Positions 41,638 to 49,566 of a DNA stretch of 64,000 nt are shown here, one piece after another. Below the pieces are notes generated by a model that worked only from the letters and a program-made list of their open reading frames with translations, was not told the origin of the DNA and made no database searches. Within the stretch, counting starts at the first letter, position 1, and each line of letters opens with the position of its first letter. This DNA is from Barnesiella merdipullorum (GTDB taxonomy: Bacteria > Bacteroidota > Bacteroidia > Bacteroidales > Barnesiellaceae), in the NCBI GenBank assembly GCA_019116365.1, contig DXBT01000033.1, forward strand, positions 1-64,000. Reading direction: 5' to 3'. The position numbers and the translations under genes are program-made.

Positions 41638-42294
41638 ATGAAAAATAGACAGATCGATTGGAGCCGTACCGATGCACTCATTTTTGATATGGACGGCACT
41701 TTGTGGGATGCGGTCGATACCTATGCCCGCATCTGGAACGAAGTCTTTTTGCGGGCTGGCCGGGAGGTTCACGTTACCCGCGAGACCCTCATTGGCTACA
41801 TAGGCAAGCCCATTCCCCGCATTGTGGAGAACCTTTTCCCCGATATTACCCCCGATGAGGCCGAGCGATTCTCTACCGAGTTGGCTCGTGAGGAGCCCAC
41901 GTTGCTGGCCCGTTACGGAGGTACTCCCTATCCGGGTGTGGTCGATGGGTTGGAGCGGCTGTCGCACAAGTACAAACTCTTTCTGGTGAGCAATTGCGAC
42001 AGTCACACCCTGCCGGTGTTTATGAACTGTATAGGCATCACCCCTTATATTACCGATGGGGTGGCCTTTGGCAATACCCACAAGCCCAAGGGCGACAACA
42101 TGTTGCTGCTCAAGGAGAAATACCACCTGCAACAACCTCTCTACATGGGCGATATCGAGGCCGACGGGCAGGAGACCCACCGGGTGGGACTGCCTTTTGT
42201 GTATGCCCGCTACGGTTTTGGCCAGACCGACGACTATGAACTGGCCTTCGATTCATTCATCGATTTTACCGAATTCTTCTTAAATTGTAAATAG
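41638..42294 (+). CDS. HAD-superfamily phosphatase (phosphoglycolate phosphatase-like)
   Basis: The 218-residue enzyme has HAD motif I ALIFDMDGTLWD (nucleophile Asp17, Asp19), a four-helix cap (~25-85), motif II LVSNCDSH, motif III with the Lys in PKGDNMLLL, and motif IV YMGDIEADGQE. The cap matches the Gph/PGMB group, which acts on phosphoglycolate or sugar phosphates; the exact substrate is unknown. An M24 peptidase follows after two bases, suggesting co-transcription. It is preceded by the tRNA terminator and the compact promoter described separately. Confidence 0.92.
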   Translation: MKNRQIDWSRTDALIFDMDGTLWDAVDTYARIWNEVFLRAGREVHVTRETLIGYIGKPIPRIVENLFPDITPDEAERFSTELAREEPTLLARYGGTPYPGVVDGLERLSHKYKLFLVSNCDSHTLPVFMNCIGITPYITDGVAFGNTHKPKGDNMLLLKEKYHLQQPLYMGDIEADGQETHRVGLPFVYARYGFGQTDDYELAFDSFIDFTEFFLNCK

Positions 42295-42296
42295 TT

Positions 42297-43469
42297 ATGT
42301 TCTCGAGTGAATTTCATGCCGAGATTTTGCGGCGTAGCGAAAAAATTCAGGCAGGCTTGAAGACCGTTGGGGCCGATGCTGCCTTGATTCACACGAATGT
42401 CAATCTCTATTACACGTCGGGTCGGGTGTTCAGCGGTTACACCTACATCCCGGTAGAGGGTGAGCCGCATTACTTCGTGCGTCGTCCCATAGGGCTGAAA
42501 GGCGATACCGTGCACTACATTCACAAGCCCGAGCAGATACCGGCCCTGCTGGCCGAGCTGGGCCTGGCACAGCCACGACGCATTGCGTTGGAGTGGGATG
42601 CTCCGCATGGCGACTATATGCGGCTGGCGGCTCTCTTCCCCGACGCCGAGGTGGTGAACGCATCGGCCGTGATGCGCGGGGTGCGTGCGGTGAAAACCGA
42701 GTATGAGCTGGCCCGGTTGCGGGAGTCGGCCGTGAAACATGCCGAGGTCTATCACCGCATCGAGTCGGTCTATCGCGATGGCATGACCGATATCGAGCTG
42801 CAAATCGAAATCGAGCGTCTGTTGCGTCTGCATGGAAACCTGGGCCTCTTCCGCATCAACGGGCAGAGTATGGAGATTTTCATGGGCAATGTGCTGTGTG
42901 GCGATAATGCCGACACCCCTACACCCTACGACTTTGCTATGGGCGGTGCCGGTATGGACTGTTCGATTCCGGTGGGAGCCAACGGCACACTCATGCGTCC
43001 GGGTATGGCTGTGATGGTCGATATGTGCGGTAACTTTACCGGCTACATGACCGATATGACCCGGGTCTATTCGATTGGGCAGTTGCCCGAGAAAGCTCTC
43101 GAGGCCCATCGTTGCTCTATCGAGATACACCGTGAGTTGAGTCGCATGGGCAAGCCGGGTGTGGCTACGGCCGACCTCTATCACCGGGCTGTCGAGATGG
43201 CTCGCGAGGCTGGATTTGACGACTACTTCATGGGGCACAGCCAGAAGGCCGGCTTCATAGGTCATGGTGTGGGTCTCGAGGTGAACGAGGCACCGGTGCT
43301 GGCACCTCGTTCGAAAGAGGTGTTGGCCGAGAACCAGGTTATCGCCCTGGAGCCCAAGTTTGTCATTCCGCATGTGGGTGCCGTGGGTATCGAGGATACC
43401 TATGTGGTTACCCCCAATGGACTGCAGGCAATTACCAACGCACCGGTCGATATCGCACAGCTTTTCTGA
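42297..43469 (+). CDS. M24-family Xaa-Pro peptidase
   Basis: The 390-residue metalloenzyme should cleave an N-terminal residue followed by proline. After the creatinase-like N-domain (~1-130), the pita-bread domain has metal ligands in MVDMCGNFTGYMTDMTRVY (two Asp), the GHGVGLEVNEAP His, and Glu residues in VIALEPKFV and GAVGIEDTYVV. The metal-site residues look complete. It starts two bases after the HAD stop and ends before a strong terminator. Confidence 0.93.
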   Translation: MFSSEFHAEILRRSEKIQAGLKTVGADAALIHTNVNLYYTSGRVFSGYTYIPVEGEPHYFVRRPIGLKGDTVHYIHKPEQIPALLAELGLAQPRRIALEWDAPHGDYMRLAALFPDAEVVNASAVMRGVRAVKTEYELARLRESAVKHAEVYHRIESVYRDGMTDIELQIEIERLLRLHGNLGLFRINGQSMEIFMGNVLCGDNADTPTPYDFAMGGAGMDCSIPVGANGTLMRPGMAVMVDMCGNFTGYMTDMTRVYSIGQLPEKALEAHRCSIEIHRELSRMGKPGVATADLYHRAVEMAREAGFDDYFMGHSQKAGFIGHGVGLEVNEAPVLAPRSKEVLAENQVIALEPKFVIPHVGAVGIEDTYVVTPNGLQAITNAPVDIAQLF

Positions 43470-43508
43470 TATCCCGACTCTCAGCGACAGGCATACAATC
43501 CCCATTCG

Positions 43509-43545
43509 GCGGGCCAGGCGGCTATAGCTCCCTGGCCCGCTTTTT
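43509..43545 (+). terminator. Terminator after the M24 peptidase
   Basis: A perfect 10-bp stem, GCGGGCCAGG (43509-43518) with CCTGGCCCGC (43531-43540), is followed by TTTTT (43541-43545). It lies 39 bases after the stop. Confidence 0.9.
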
Positions 43546-43656
43546 CTTTTGATAAACGGGGGTTTATAAGTTGTTCAAAAATCTTGAGGCAACTGCTTCC
43601 TCCTATGCGAATATCTTTGTAACTTTAAGCCCACGAAATTAAATCCTATCTTATTT

Positions 43657-46600
43657 ATGCAACCCTTTGTTCATCTGCACGTTCACTCCCAGTACTCTAT
43701 TCTTGACGGACAGGCTTCGATTCCGGCTTTGGTCGATAAGGCCATGAAAGACGGTATGAAGGGCCTGGCGTTGACCGATCATGGCGACATGTTCGGCATA
43801 AAAGAGTTTTTCAATCTGGTGAAGAAGAAAAACGGAGCGGTGAAAGACGATATCAAGGCGGCGCAGAAACGCATTGCGGCAATCGAGAGCGGAGCCGAAG
43901 AGGTGGCCGACAAGGAGGCCGAGCTGGCTGCCCTGCGTCAGGAGGTGACTCGCCTCGAGGGAAAGATATTCAAACCGATTTTCGGTTGTGAGATGTATGT
44001 GGCCCGTCGCCGACTCACCGACAAGGAAGCCACTCCGCGCGAGGTGCGGGGCGCCGTTGTCAACGAGGTAGAGGGTATCTCGGTACGGAGCGGAGCCGTC
44101 GATGAGGGTGGTTATCACCTGGTGGTCCTGGCCAAGAACTTGAAAGGATATCACAATCTTATCAAGCTGGTTTCGAAAGGTTGGACCGATGGATTCTACT
44201 CTCGGCCGCGTACCGACAAATATGAACTCGAAAAATATCACGAGGGGTTGATTGTCTGCTCGGCCTGTCTGGGCGGTGAGATTCCCCGCAAGATACTTAC
44301 CGGCGATATCGCCGGGGCCGAGGAGGCCATCCTGTGGTTCAAGCGGGTTTTCGGCGACGACTATTACCTGGAGCTGCAGCGCCACAAGGCGACTGTTCAG
44401 CGGGCCAACCACGAGACTTTCGTGTTGCAGAACGAGGTGAACAAACATCTTATCGAGTTGTCGCACAAGCACGGTATCAAGTTGGTGTGTACCAACGACG
44501 TCCACTTTGTCGAGGAGGAGAATGCCGAGGCTCACGACCGCCTCATCTGCCTGAGTACGGGCAAGGATCTCGACGATCCCACCCGTATGCTCTATACCAA
44601 GCAGGAGTGGCTCAAGACCCAGCAGGAGATGAACGACATCTTTGCCGATGTGCCCGAGGCTCTCTCCAATACACTCGAGATTCTCGACAAGGTCGAGTTC
44701 TACTCGATAGAACATGCCCCGCTCATGCCTACCTTCCCTATCCCCGAGAGCTTCGGTACCGAGGAGGAGTACCGCCGCAAATATACCGACGAGGATATCT
44801 TCAACGAGTTTACACGCGACGAGAATGGCAATGTGGTGATGGACGAGGAGTCGGCCCGCAAGAAAATCGAGAAGTTGGGCGGCTATGACAAACTCTACCG
44901 AATCAAGCTCGAGGCCGATTACCTGAAGGAGCTCACCTTCAAGGGAGCGCATGAGCGGTATGGTGAAAACCTCTCGCCCGAGGTGATGGAGCGCATCACC
45001 TTCGAGCTGCACATCATGAAGACAATGGGTTTCCCTGGCTACTTCCTCATTGTGCAGGACTTTATCAATGCGGCCCGCAATGAGCTCGACGTGTCGGTAG
45101 GGCCCGGCCGTGGTTCGGCCGCCGGTTCGGTGGTGGCCTACTGCCTCAAGATAACCCAGATTGACCCCATGAAGTACGATCTGCTGTTCGAGCGTTTCCT
45201 CAACCCCGACCGTATCTCCTTGCCCGATATCGATGTCGATTTCGACGACGATGGCCGTGGCCGCGTGTTGCAGTGGGTAACCGAGAAATATGGCGCCGAG
45301 AAGGTGGCACACATCATCACCTACGGTACGATGGCTACCAAACTGGCCATCAAGGATGTGGCTCGGGTACAGAAACTGCCGCTTTCGGAGTCGGACCGCC
45401 TCACCCGTCTCATCCCCGACCGCTTGCCCGAGAAGAACGGCAAGCCCCAAAAGATAAACCTGAAGAACTGTATCGAGAATGTCAAGGAGCTGCAAGATGC
45501 CTGCAACTCGAGCGACAAGCTCCTGGCCGATACGATGAAATATGCCCAGATGCTCGAAGGCAACGTGCGCAATACCGGCGTGCATGCCTGCGGTGTCATC
45601 ATCGGGCGTGACGACATTACCGACTGGGTACCCGTGAGCACGGCCGACGACAAGGAGACCGGCGAGAAGATGCTCGTGACCCAGTATGAGGGTAGTGTGA
45701 TTGAAGATACCGGCCTCATCAAGATGGACTTCCTGGGGCTGAAAACCCTGTCGATTATCAAGGAGGCGGTCGAGAATATCAGGCAGACGCGCCATATCGA
45801 TCTCGATATCGACTCCATCCCCATCGACGACCCCAAGACCTATGAGCTTTACAGCGCCGGCCGTACGACCGGTACCTTCCAGTTCGAGTCGGCCGGCATG
45901 CAGAAGTATCTGCGCGAACTGCATCCCTCGACCTTTGAAGACCTCATCGCCATGAACGCCCTCTACCGACCGGGGCCTATGGAATATATCCCGCAGTTCA
46001 TTGCCCGTAAGCAGGGCAAGGAGCCCATTGTCTATGATATTCCCGTCATGGAGAAGTATCTGAAGGATACCTACGGCATCACCGTGTATCAGGAACAGGT
46101 GATGTTGCTCTCGCGACTGTTGGCCAACTTCACCCGAGGCCAGTCCGACGGTTTGCGTAAAGCCATGGGTAAAAAGCTCAAAGACAAGCTTGATGCCTTG
46201 AAGCCGCTCTTCATATCGGGTGGCGAAAAGAACGGCCACAAGAAAGAGGTACTCGAGAAGATTTGGGCCGACTGGGAGAAGTTTGCCTCCTACGCCTTCA
46301 ACAAGAGCCACGCCACCTGCTACTCGTGGGTGGCTTTCCAGACGGCCTACCTCAAGGCCAATTACCCCTCGGAGTATATGGCGGCCGTGCTCAGCCGAAA
46401 CCTCAACAACATCTCCGAAATCACCAAGTTCATGGACGAGTGCAAGGCCATGAAGATTCAGGTGCTGGGCCCCGATGTCAACGAGAGTCAGTACAAGTTC
46501 TCGGTCAACAAGAAGGGGAACATCCGCTTCGGGTTGGGGGCCATCAAAGGAGTGGGCGACTCGGCCGTGCAGGCCATCGTTCGCGAGCGCGAAGCCAATG

Positions 46601-47538
46601 GTCCCTACAAGGGCATATTCGATTTTGTCGAGCGGGTCAACCTCTCGGCTTGCGGCAAGAAGACCATCGAGTCGCTGTCCATCTCGGGAGCCTTCGACTC
46701 GTTCAAGGAGATACACCGCGAGGACTTCTCGGCCCTCAACAGCAAGGGCGAACCCTTCCTCGATACCCTCGTGCGCTATGGCGTGAAGGTGCAGAGCGAC
46801 AAGCTCTCGCAGGTGGCTTCGCTCTTCGGTAGCGAGGCGCCCATCGTCACCACCCCGCCCGAGATTCCCCGGGGAGTACCCCTCTCCGACATCGAGCGAC
46901 TCGATAAGGAGCGCGAACTCGTGGGTATGTACCTCTCGGCTCACCCCCTCGATGCCTATAAACTCGAGTTGCTCTATGGCTGCAACACCCGCATGACCGA
47001 CCTGAAGAACCGTGAGGCTCTGCTCGACAAGGAGATAACCTTCGGTGGGGTAGTGGTCGATTACCGCACTGGCATAGGCAAGCGTGGCGGGCAGTATGGA
47101 TTCCTCAAGATCGAGGATTATTCGGGAGCCGACGACATCCCCCTCTTCGGACAAGACTTCATCGACTATGGCAAGTATGGCGCCAACAACGGTACATTCG
47201 TGTGGGTGCGTGCCCGTTGCGTTCCCTCGAAGTTCACCCCCGGGCGCATCGACCTCAAGATTCTCGAGATGAAACTGCTCTCGGAGCTGAAGGGGACGAT
47301 GCTCAACTCCATCACCATCGAGATGCCCGCCCGTCTGGTCAAGAACGGCTTCATTCAGACCCTCTCCGATTTCATGCCGCCGGCCCACCAGCACAAGGCC
47401 GAACTCAACTTCAAGATCTACGACTCGGAGCTGGGCAAGTCGGTGCGGTTGCGGTCACGCCGTCGGCCCATGATTACCGAGGAGCTTATCGATTTTCTCA
47501 ACGAGAACGAAGAGGTAACCTTCAAAATAAATGAATAA
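43657..47538 (+). CDS. dnaE: DNA polymerase III alpha subunit
   Basis: The 1293-residue replicase has an N-terminal PHP domain (HLHVHSQYSILDG at 6-18, LTDHGDMFG at ~41-49) and polymerase aspartates in PDIDVDFDDDGRGRV (from 523). Other segments are RNTGVHACGVIIG, YQEQVMLLSRLLANFTRGQ and RHxxY-type fingers, then an OB fold and a C-terminal tail. A charged helical insertion (~55-105, with IAAIESGAEEVADKEAELAA) lies within the PHP domain, as seen in other Bacteroidetes. Upstream TATCTTTG (43612-43619) is a -7-like element without a clear -33. Length is usual for the phylum. Confidence 0.98.
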   Translation: MQPFVHLHVHSQYSILDGQASIPALVDKAMKDGMKGLALTDHGDMFGIKEFFNLVKKKNGAVKDDIKAAQKRIAAIESGAEEVADKEAELAALRQEVTRLEGKIFKPIFGCEMYVARRRLTDKEATPREVRGAVVNEVEGISVRSGAVDEGGYHLVVLAKNLKGYHNLIKLVSKGWTDGFYSRPRTDKYELEKYHEGLIVCSACLGGEIPRKILTGDIAGAEEAILWFKRVFGDDYYLELQRHKATVQRANHETFVLQNEVNKHLIELSHKHGIKLVCTNDVHFVEEENAEAHDRLICLSTGKDLDDPTRMLYTKQEWLKTQQEMNDIFADVPEALSNTLEILDKVEFYSIEHAPLMPTFPIPESFGTEEEYRRKYTDEDIFNEFTRDENGNVVMDEESARKKIEKLGGYDKLYRIKLEADYLKELTFKGAHERYGENLSPEVMERITFELHIMKTMGFPGYFLIVQDFINAARNELDVSVGPGRGSAAGSVVAYCLKITQIDPMKYDLLFERFLNPDRISLPDIDVDFDDDGRGRVLQWVTEKYGAEKVAHIITYGTMATKLAIKDVARVQKLPLSESDRLTRLIPDRLPEKNGKPQKINLKNCIENVKELQDACNSSDKLLADTMKYAQMLEGNVRNTGVHACGVIIGRDDITDWVPVSTADDKETGEKMLVTQYEGSVIEDTGLIKMDFLGLKTLSIIKEAVENIRQTRHIDLDIDSIPIDDPKTYELYSAGRTTGTFQFESAGMQKYLRELHPSTFEDLIAMNALYRPGPMEYIPQFIARKQGKEPIVYDIPVMEKYLKDTYGITVYQEQVMLLSRLLANFTRGQSDGLRKAMGKKLKDKLDALKPLFISGGEKNGHKKEVLEKIWADWEKFASYAFNKSHATCYSWVAFQTAYLKANYPSEYMAAVLSRNLNNISEITKFMDECKAMKIQVLGPDVNESQYKFSVNKKGNIRFGLGAIKGVGDSAVQAIVREREANGPYKGIFDFVERVNLSACGKKTIESLSISGAFDSFKEIHREDFSALNSKGEPFLDTLVRYGVKVQSDKLSQVASLFGSEAPIVTTPPEIPRGVPLSDIERLDKERELVGMYLSAHPLDAYKLELLYGCNTRMTDLKNREALLDKEITFGGVVVDYRTGIGKRGGQYGFLKIEDYSGADDIPLFGQDFIDYGKYGANNGTFVWVRARCVPSKFTPGRIDLKILEMKLLSELKGTMLNSITIEMPARLVKNGFIQTLSDFMPPAHQHKAELNFKIYDSELGKSVRLRSRRRPMITEELIDFLNENEEVTFKINE

Positions 47539-47541
47539 TCG

Positions 47542-47573
47542 TTTGCGACTCAACCATAGAATCCCTAATTTTG
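47542..47573 (+). promoter_or_regulatory. Promoter of trxA
   Basis: TTTG (47542-47545), a 20-base spacer and TAATTTTG (47566-47573) match the Bacteroides consensus, beginning just after the dnaE stop. The leader is ~40 bases and A-rich, without a Shine-Dalgarno site. Confidence 0.75.
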
Positions 47574-47616
47574 TTCCGTAAAAAGAGACAATAATAAAAA
47601 CATAAAAAATAACATT

Positions 47617-47931
47617 ATGGCATTGAAAATCAATGATGAAAATGCAAAGGAACTGATTGCTTCGGGTAAGCCCGTGGTGATTGATTTCTGGGCAGAGTGG
47701 TGTGGCCCTTGCCGGGCTATCGCCCCGTCGATCGAAGAACTTGCCGAGGAGTATGACGGCAAAGTGGTTATTGGTAAATACAATATCGACGACGATGCCG
47801 ACTTGAGTGTAGAGTACAGCATCCGCAGTATCCCCACCTTGCTCTTCTTCAAAGAGGGCAAATTGGTAGATCGGCATGTAGGTTCGGCCTCGAAAGCCGA
47901 TATCGAGGCTAAGGTGAAAGCTCTGCTTTAA
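47617..47931 (+). CDS. trxA: Thioredoxin
   Basis: The 104-residue thioredoxin reduces disulfides in cytoplasmic proteins. The redox site is WAEWCGPC (Cys29, Cys32), and the cis-proline is in YSIRSIPTLLFFKEGK. No signal peptide is present and the length is standard. It has its own promoter after dnaE and a strong hairpin behind it. Confidence 0.97.
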   Translation: MALKINDENAKELIASGKPVVIDFWAEWCGPCRAIAPSIEELAEEYDGKVVIGKYNIDDDADLSVEYSIRSIPTLLFFKEGKLVDRHVGSASKADIEAKVKALL

Positions 47932-47951
47932 TCGTTGCAAGGAATTTGTAG

Positions 47952-47985
47952 AACGGGCCGGCTCGAAAAATCGAGCCGGCCCGTT
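47952..47985 (+). terminator. Hairpin terminator behind trxA
   Basis: A 15-bp perfect stem (47952-47966 with 47971-47985) closes an AAAA loop. The T tract after it is poor (TTGTGTG), so it may act in either direction or need help. Confidence 0.75.
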
Positions 47986-47997
47986 GTGTGTTGTGGA

Positions 47998-48026
47998 GTC
48001 ACCCCGCACCACGGTGCGGGACCCAG
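47998..48026. repeat. Palindromic intergenic repeat, copy 1
   Basis: GTCACCCCGCAC followed by CACGGTGCGGGACCCAG forms a GC-rich hairpin (CCCGCACC with GGTGCGGG). A near-identical 29-base unit in the same orientation occurs at 49177-49205. Confidence 0.6.
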
Positions 48027-48060
48027 TCTTGAGGGCGAAGTGATGAAACACCCAAACCCG

Positions 48061-48345
48061 TTACAGTTTCAAATACTCTTTAAGCGCCTCGACATACTGC
48101 TCAAAGGCTTCGCGCCCCCGTTCGGTTATCTGGCAGGAGGTGCGGGTCTTTTTACCCACAAACTCCTTGGTCACCTCAATATATCCGGCGGTCGCCAGTT
48201 TGTCGAGTTGTACGCTCAGGTTACCCGCTGTGGCACCCGTCTGCTCCTTCAGATAGACAAAGTCGGCCTCTTCGACCGAGAGAAGTATCGAGACGATAGC
48301 CAGTCGCAGTTGCGAGTGTAGTAGAGGATCCAGTTCGCGTAACAT
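48061..48345 (-). CDS. Winged-helix transcriptional regulator (HTH_34-like)
   Basis: The 94-residue regulator has the pattern LDPLLHSQLRLAIVSILLSV, then TGATAGNLSVQLDKLATAGYIEV, then a wing KKTRTSCQITERGREAFEQY, as in the HTH_34/MarR-like one-domain regulators found beside small membrane proteins. The stop of the membrane-protein gene overlaps this start (a one-base TGATG overlap for the ATG used; an upstream GTG at 48348 is possible). It probably controls its own pair. Confidence 0.85.
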   Translation of the reverse strand: MLRELDPLLHSQLRLAIVSILLSVEEADFVYLKEQTGATAGNLSVQLDKLATAGYIEVTKEFVGKKTRTSCQITERGREAFEQYVEALKEYLKL

Positions 48346-48956
48346 CACTTGTGGTATTTAGCGTTGAGGTTATGCCCGGGAATAACCATCATAATCAGAA
48401 ATGAAATGCCAAAATAGAGATGCCAGGTGGCCGGCACATGTTGCAAGACCGGTAGGGTCATCAGCATGTAGATGGCAAAGACCAGCCCGAAGAGCGGCAG
48501 GTAGGCCAGCACCGAGTCTTTAATCACCAGCCCCGTGATCGAAGTGCCTATACCGCAGTAGATGAGGGCCAGCGGCATCATCAGCCCGAAGTTGACACTA
48601 CCCAGGGCATAGCCCAGAATCATCATGGTCAGTACGGTGATGACGAAGAGGGTACCTATCACCTTCCACGTCTCGTCGATCATGCGGTCGGTATAGGTAA
48701 TCACCGCGGGGCGGTGCTTGCGGTCATGTACCGTGGTATAGATAAAGGGGGCAAACATGAGAAACCAGGCACTCGCCCACATCGAGCTTCCGGTGGTGCG
48801 AACCAGAGCAAAGACCACGACGGCAAGTACCACGGCCAGATAGCCGTAGAGCAGGAATCTGTTCCCGCTGCCGGTCCCGATATTTTTTCGGCTCTGCCGT
48901 ATCATTTGGGTGATGAGCTCCAGACTCTCTTTTTCGTTCAGTTTTTTCTCTTCCAT
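48345..48956 (-). CDS. Multi-span membrane protein paired with a winged-helix regulator
   Basis: The 203-residue protein begins with a charged cytoplasmic helix (KKLNEKESLELITQMIRQSR) and has about six membrane spans, ending in a short basic tail. I do not recognise a catalytic motif. Proteins of this shape paired with HTH_34 regulators are widespread in Bacteroidetes and unassigned. ATG 48956 is preferred to the longer frame from 49070 because the extra residues are AT-rich and unlike the rest. It is translationally coupled to the regulator. Confidence 0.75.
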   Translation of the reverse strand: MEEKKLNEKESLELITQMIRQSRKNIGTGSGNRFLLYGYLAVVLAVVVFALVRTTGSSMWASAWFLMFAPFIYTTVHDRKHRPAVITYTDRMIDETWKVIGTLFVITVLTMMILGYALGSVNFGLMMPLALIYCGIGTSITGLVIKDSVLAYLPLFGLVFAIYMLMTLPVLQHVPATWHLYFGISFLIMMVIPGHNLNAKYHK

Positions 48957-49282
48957 ACGTCGAATTTTAAGGTTTGCAAATTGGTTTATTTTATAAACTA
49001 TATAGCTATATGTTTTCTCTTTTGCTGTTTTGAATATTGCAAATATAAATCGGTTTATAATATAAACCAAATGTTTTGGAATATTTTTTTATGTGAGGGT
49101 AGATTTTTTTTGAGGGAGGGGGGCCGCTCTGCATCCGATGGGGGCTTTGTGCCACCTGCACTCCGATGCGCACTGTGTCACCCCGCACCCCGATGCGGGG
49201 TCCAGAGGGTGCAGGCGGGGAATTTATTTACGTAGTCTCTTGCCGGTGAATCATGGGGGTGTGCTTAACGAGAGGTGCCGAT
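48957..49282. other. Intergenic region upstream of the ncRNA promoter
   Basis: The 330 bases hold an AT-rich leader with several ATATA runs next to the membrane-protein gene, a G/T-rich stretch at ~49100-49140, and repeat copy 2. I see no credible protein-coding gene. Confidence 0.6.
49177..49205. repeat. Palindromic intergenic repeat, copy 2
   Basis: Same unit as 47998-48026 with a few substitutions: GTCACCCCGCAC, then CCCGATGCGGGGTCCAG. Direct orientation with copy 1, about 1.2 kb apart, flanking the regulator pair. Confidence 0.6.
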
Positions 49283-49313
49283 TTTGTTTTTTTAAGAAAA
49301 AGCACTACTTTTG
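49283..49313 (+). promoter_or_regulatory. Promoter of the candidate ncRNA
   Basis: TTTG (49283-49286), a 19-base spacer and TACTTTTG (49306-49313) match the Bacteroides consensus exactly, and no coding frame starts behind it. Confidence 0.75.
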
Positions 49314-49317
49314 TTTC

Positions 49318-49525
49318 GTTCGCCCGAGGGGCGGGCAGACATATTACGACATAAAAAGCGCATTGGCTTTTCTTTCTTACTGATGAAACTTGGCGGTTTA
49401 ATTGGATAAAGAAAAAGCAAAGTTGATGCTCGCGCTGTTCATACGGCGTGGGCGTTTGCATTATCTCTTTATCCAGGTACGCCAAGACCTCATCAGTGGA
49501 TATGCAAATTGTCCACGTTTTTTTT
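49318..49525 (+). ncRNA. Candidate structured small RNA (about 205 nt), possibly 6S-like
   Basis: A perfect promoter feeds a non-coding region that folds mostly into one long rod: CTTGGCG with CGCCAAG inside a TGATGA/TCATCA outer stem (49379-49395 with 49480-49497). The rod continues with TGGATAAAGA/TCTTTATCCA (49403-49412 with 49466-49475), GCAAA/TTTGC, and an eight-pair GC tip (49428-49435 with 49446-49453). Two short 5' hairpins (CGCCC/GGGCG at 49321-49333, AAAAGC/GCTTTT) lead in. A terminator (GTGGA/TCCAC plus eight T's, ending 49525) closes it. The internal loops within one rod recall 6S RNA, but I cannot confirm the family. Confidence 0.65.
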
Positions 49526-49566
49526 GTCTGGAGTAGCACTAAGTTTAATCCTTAATATTTACTGTT

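Noticed and set aside
43587..43619. A full promoter for dnaE
   Set aside because: TATCTTTG (43612-43619) is a good -7 element, but no TTTG sits 19-23 bases upstream, so it was not listed as a confirmed promoter.
43651..47394. A 1247-codon open frame on the minus strand opposite dnaE
   Set aside because: It mirrors dnaE codons, has no recognisable domain and the plus-strand gene has intact polymerase motifs. It is a shadow frame of a GC-rich gene.
49228..49539. A 103-codon minus-strand frame across the candidate ncRNA
   Set aside because: It runs through the promoter, stems and terminator, and has no signal or domain. A coding explanation is weaker than the RNA one, though similar frames may be annotated in other genomes.
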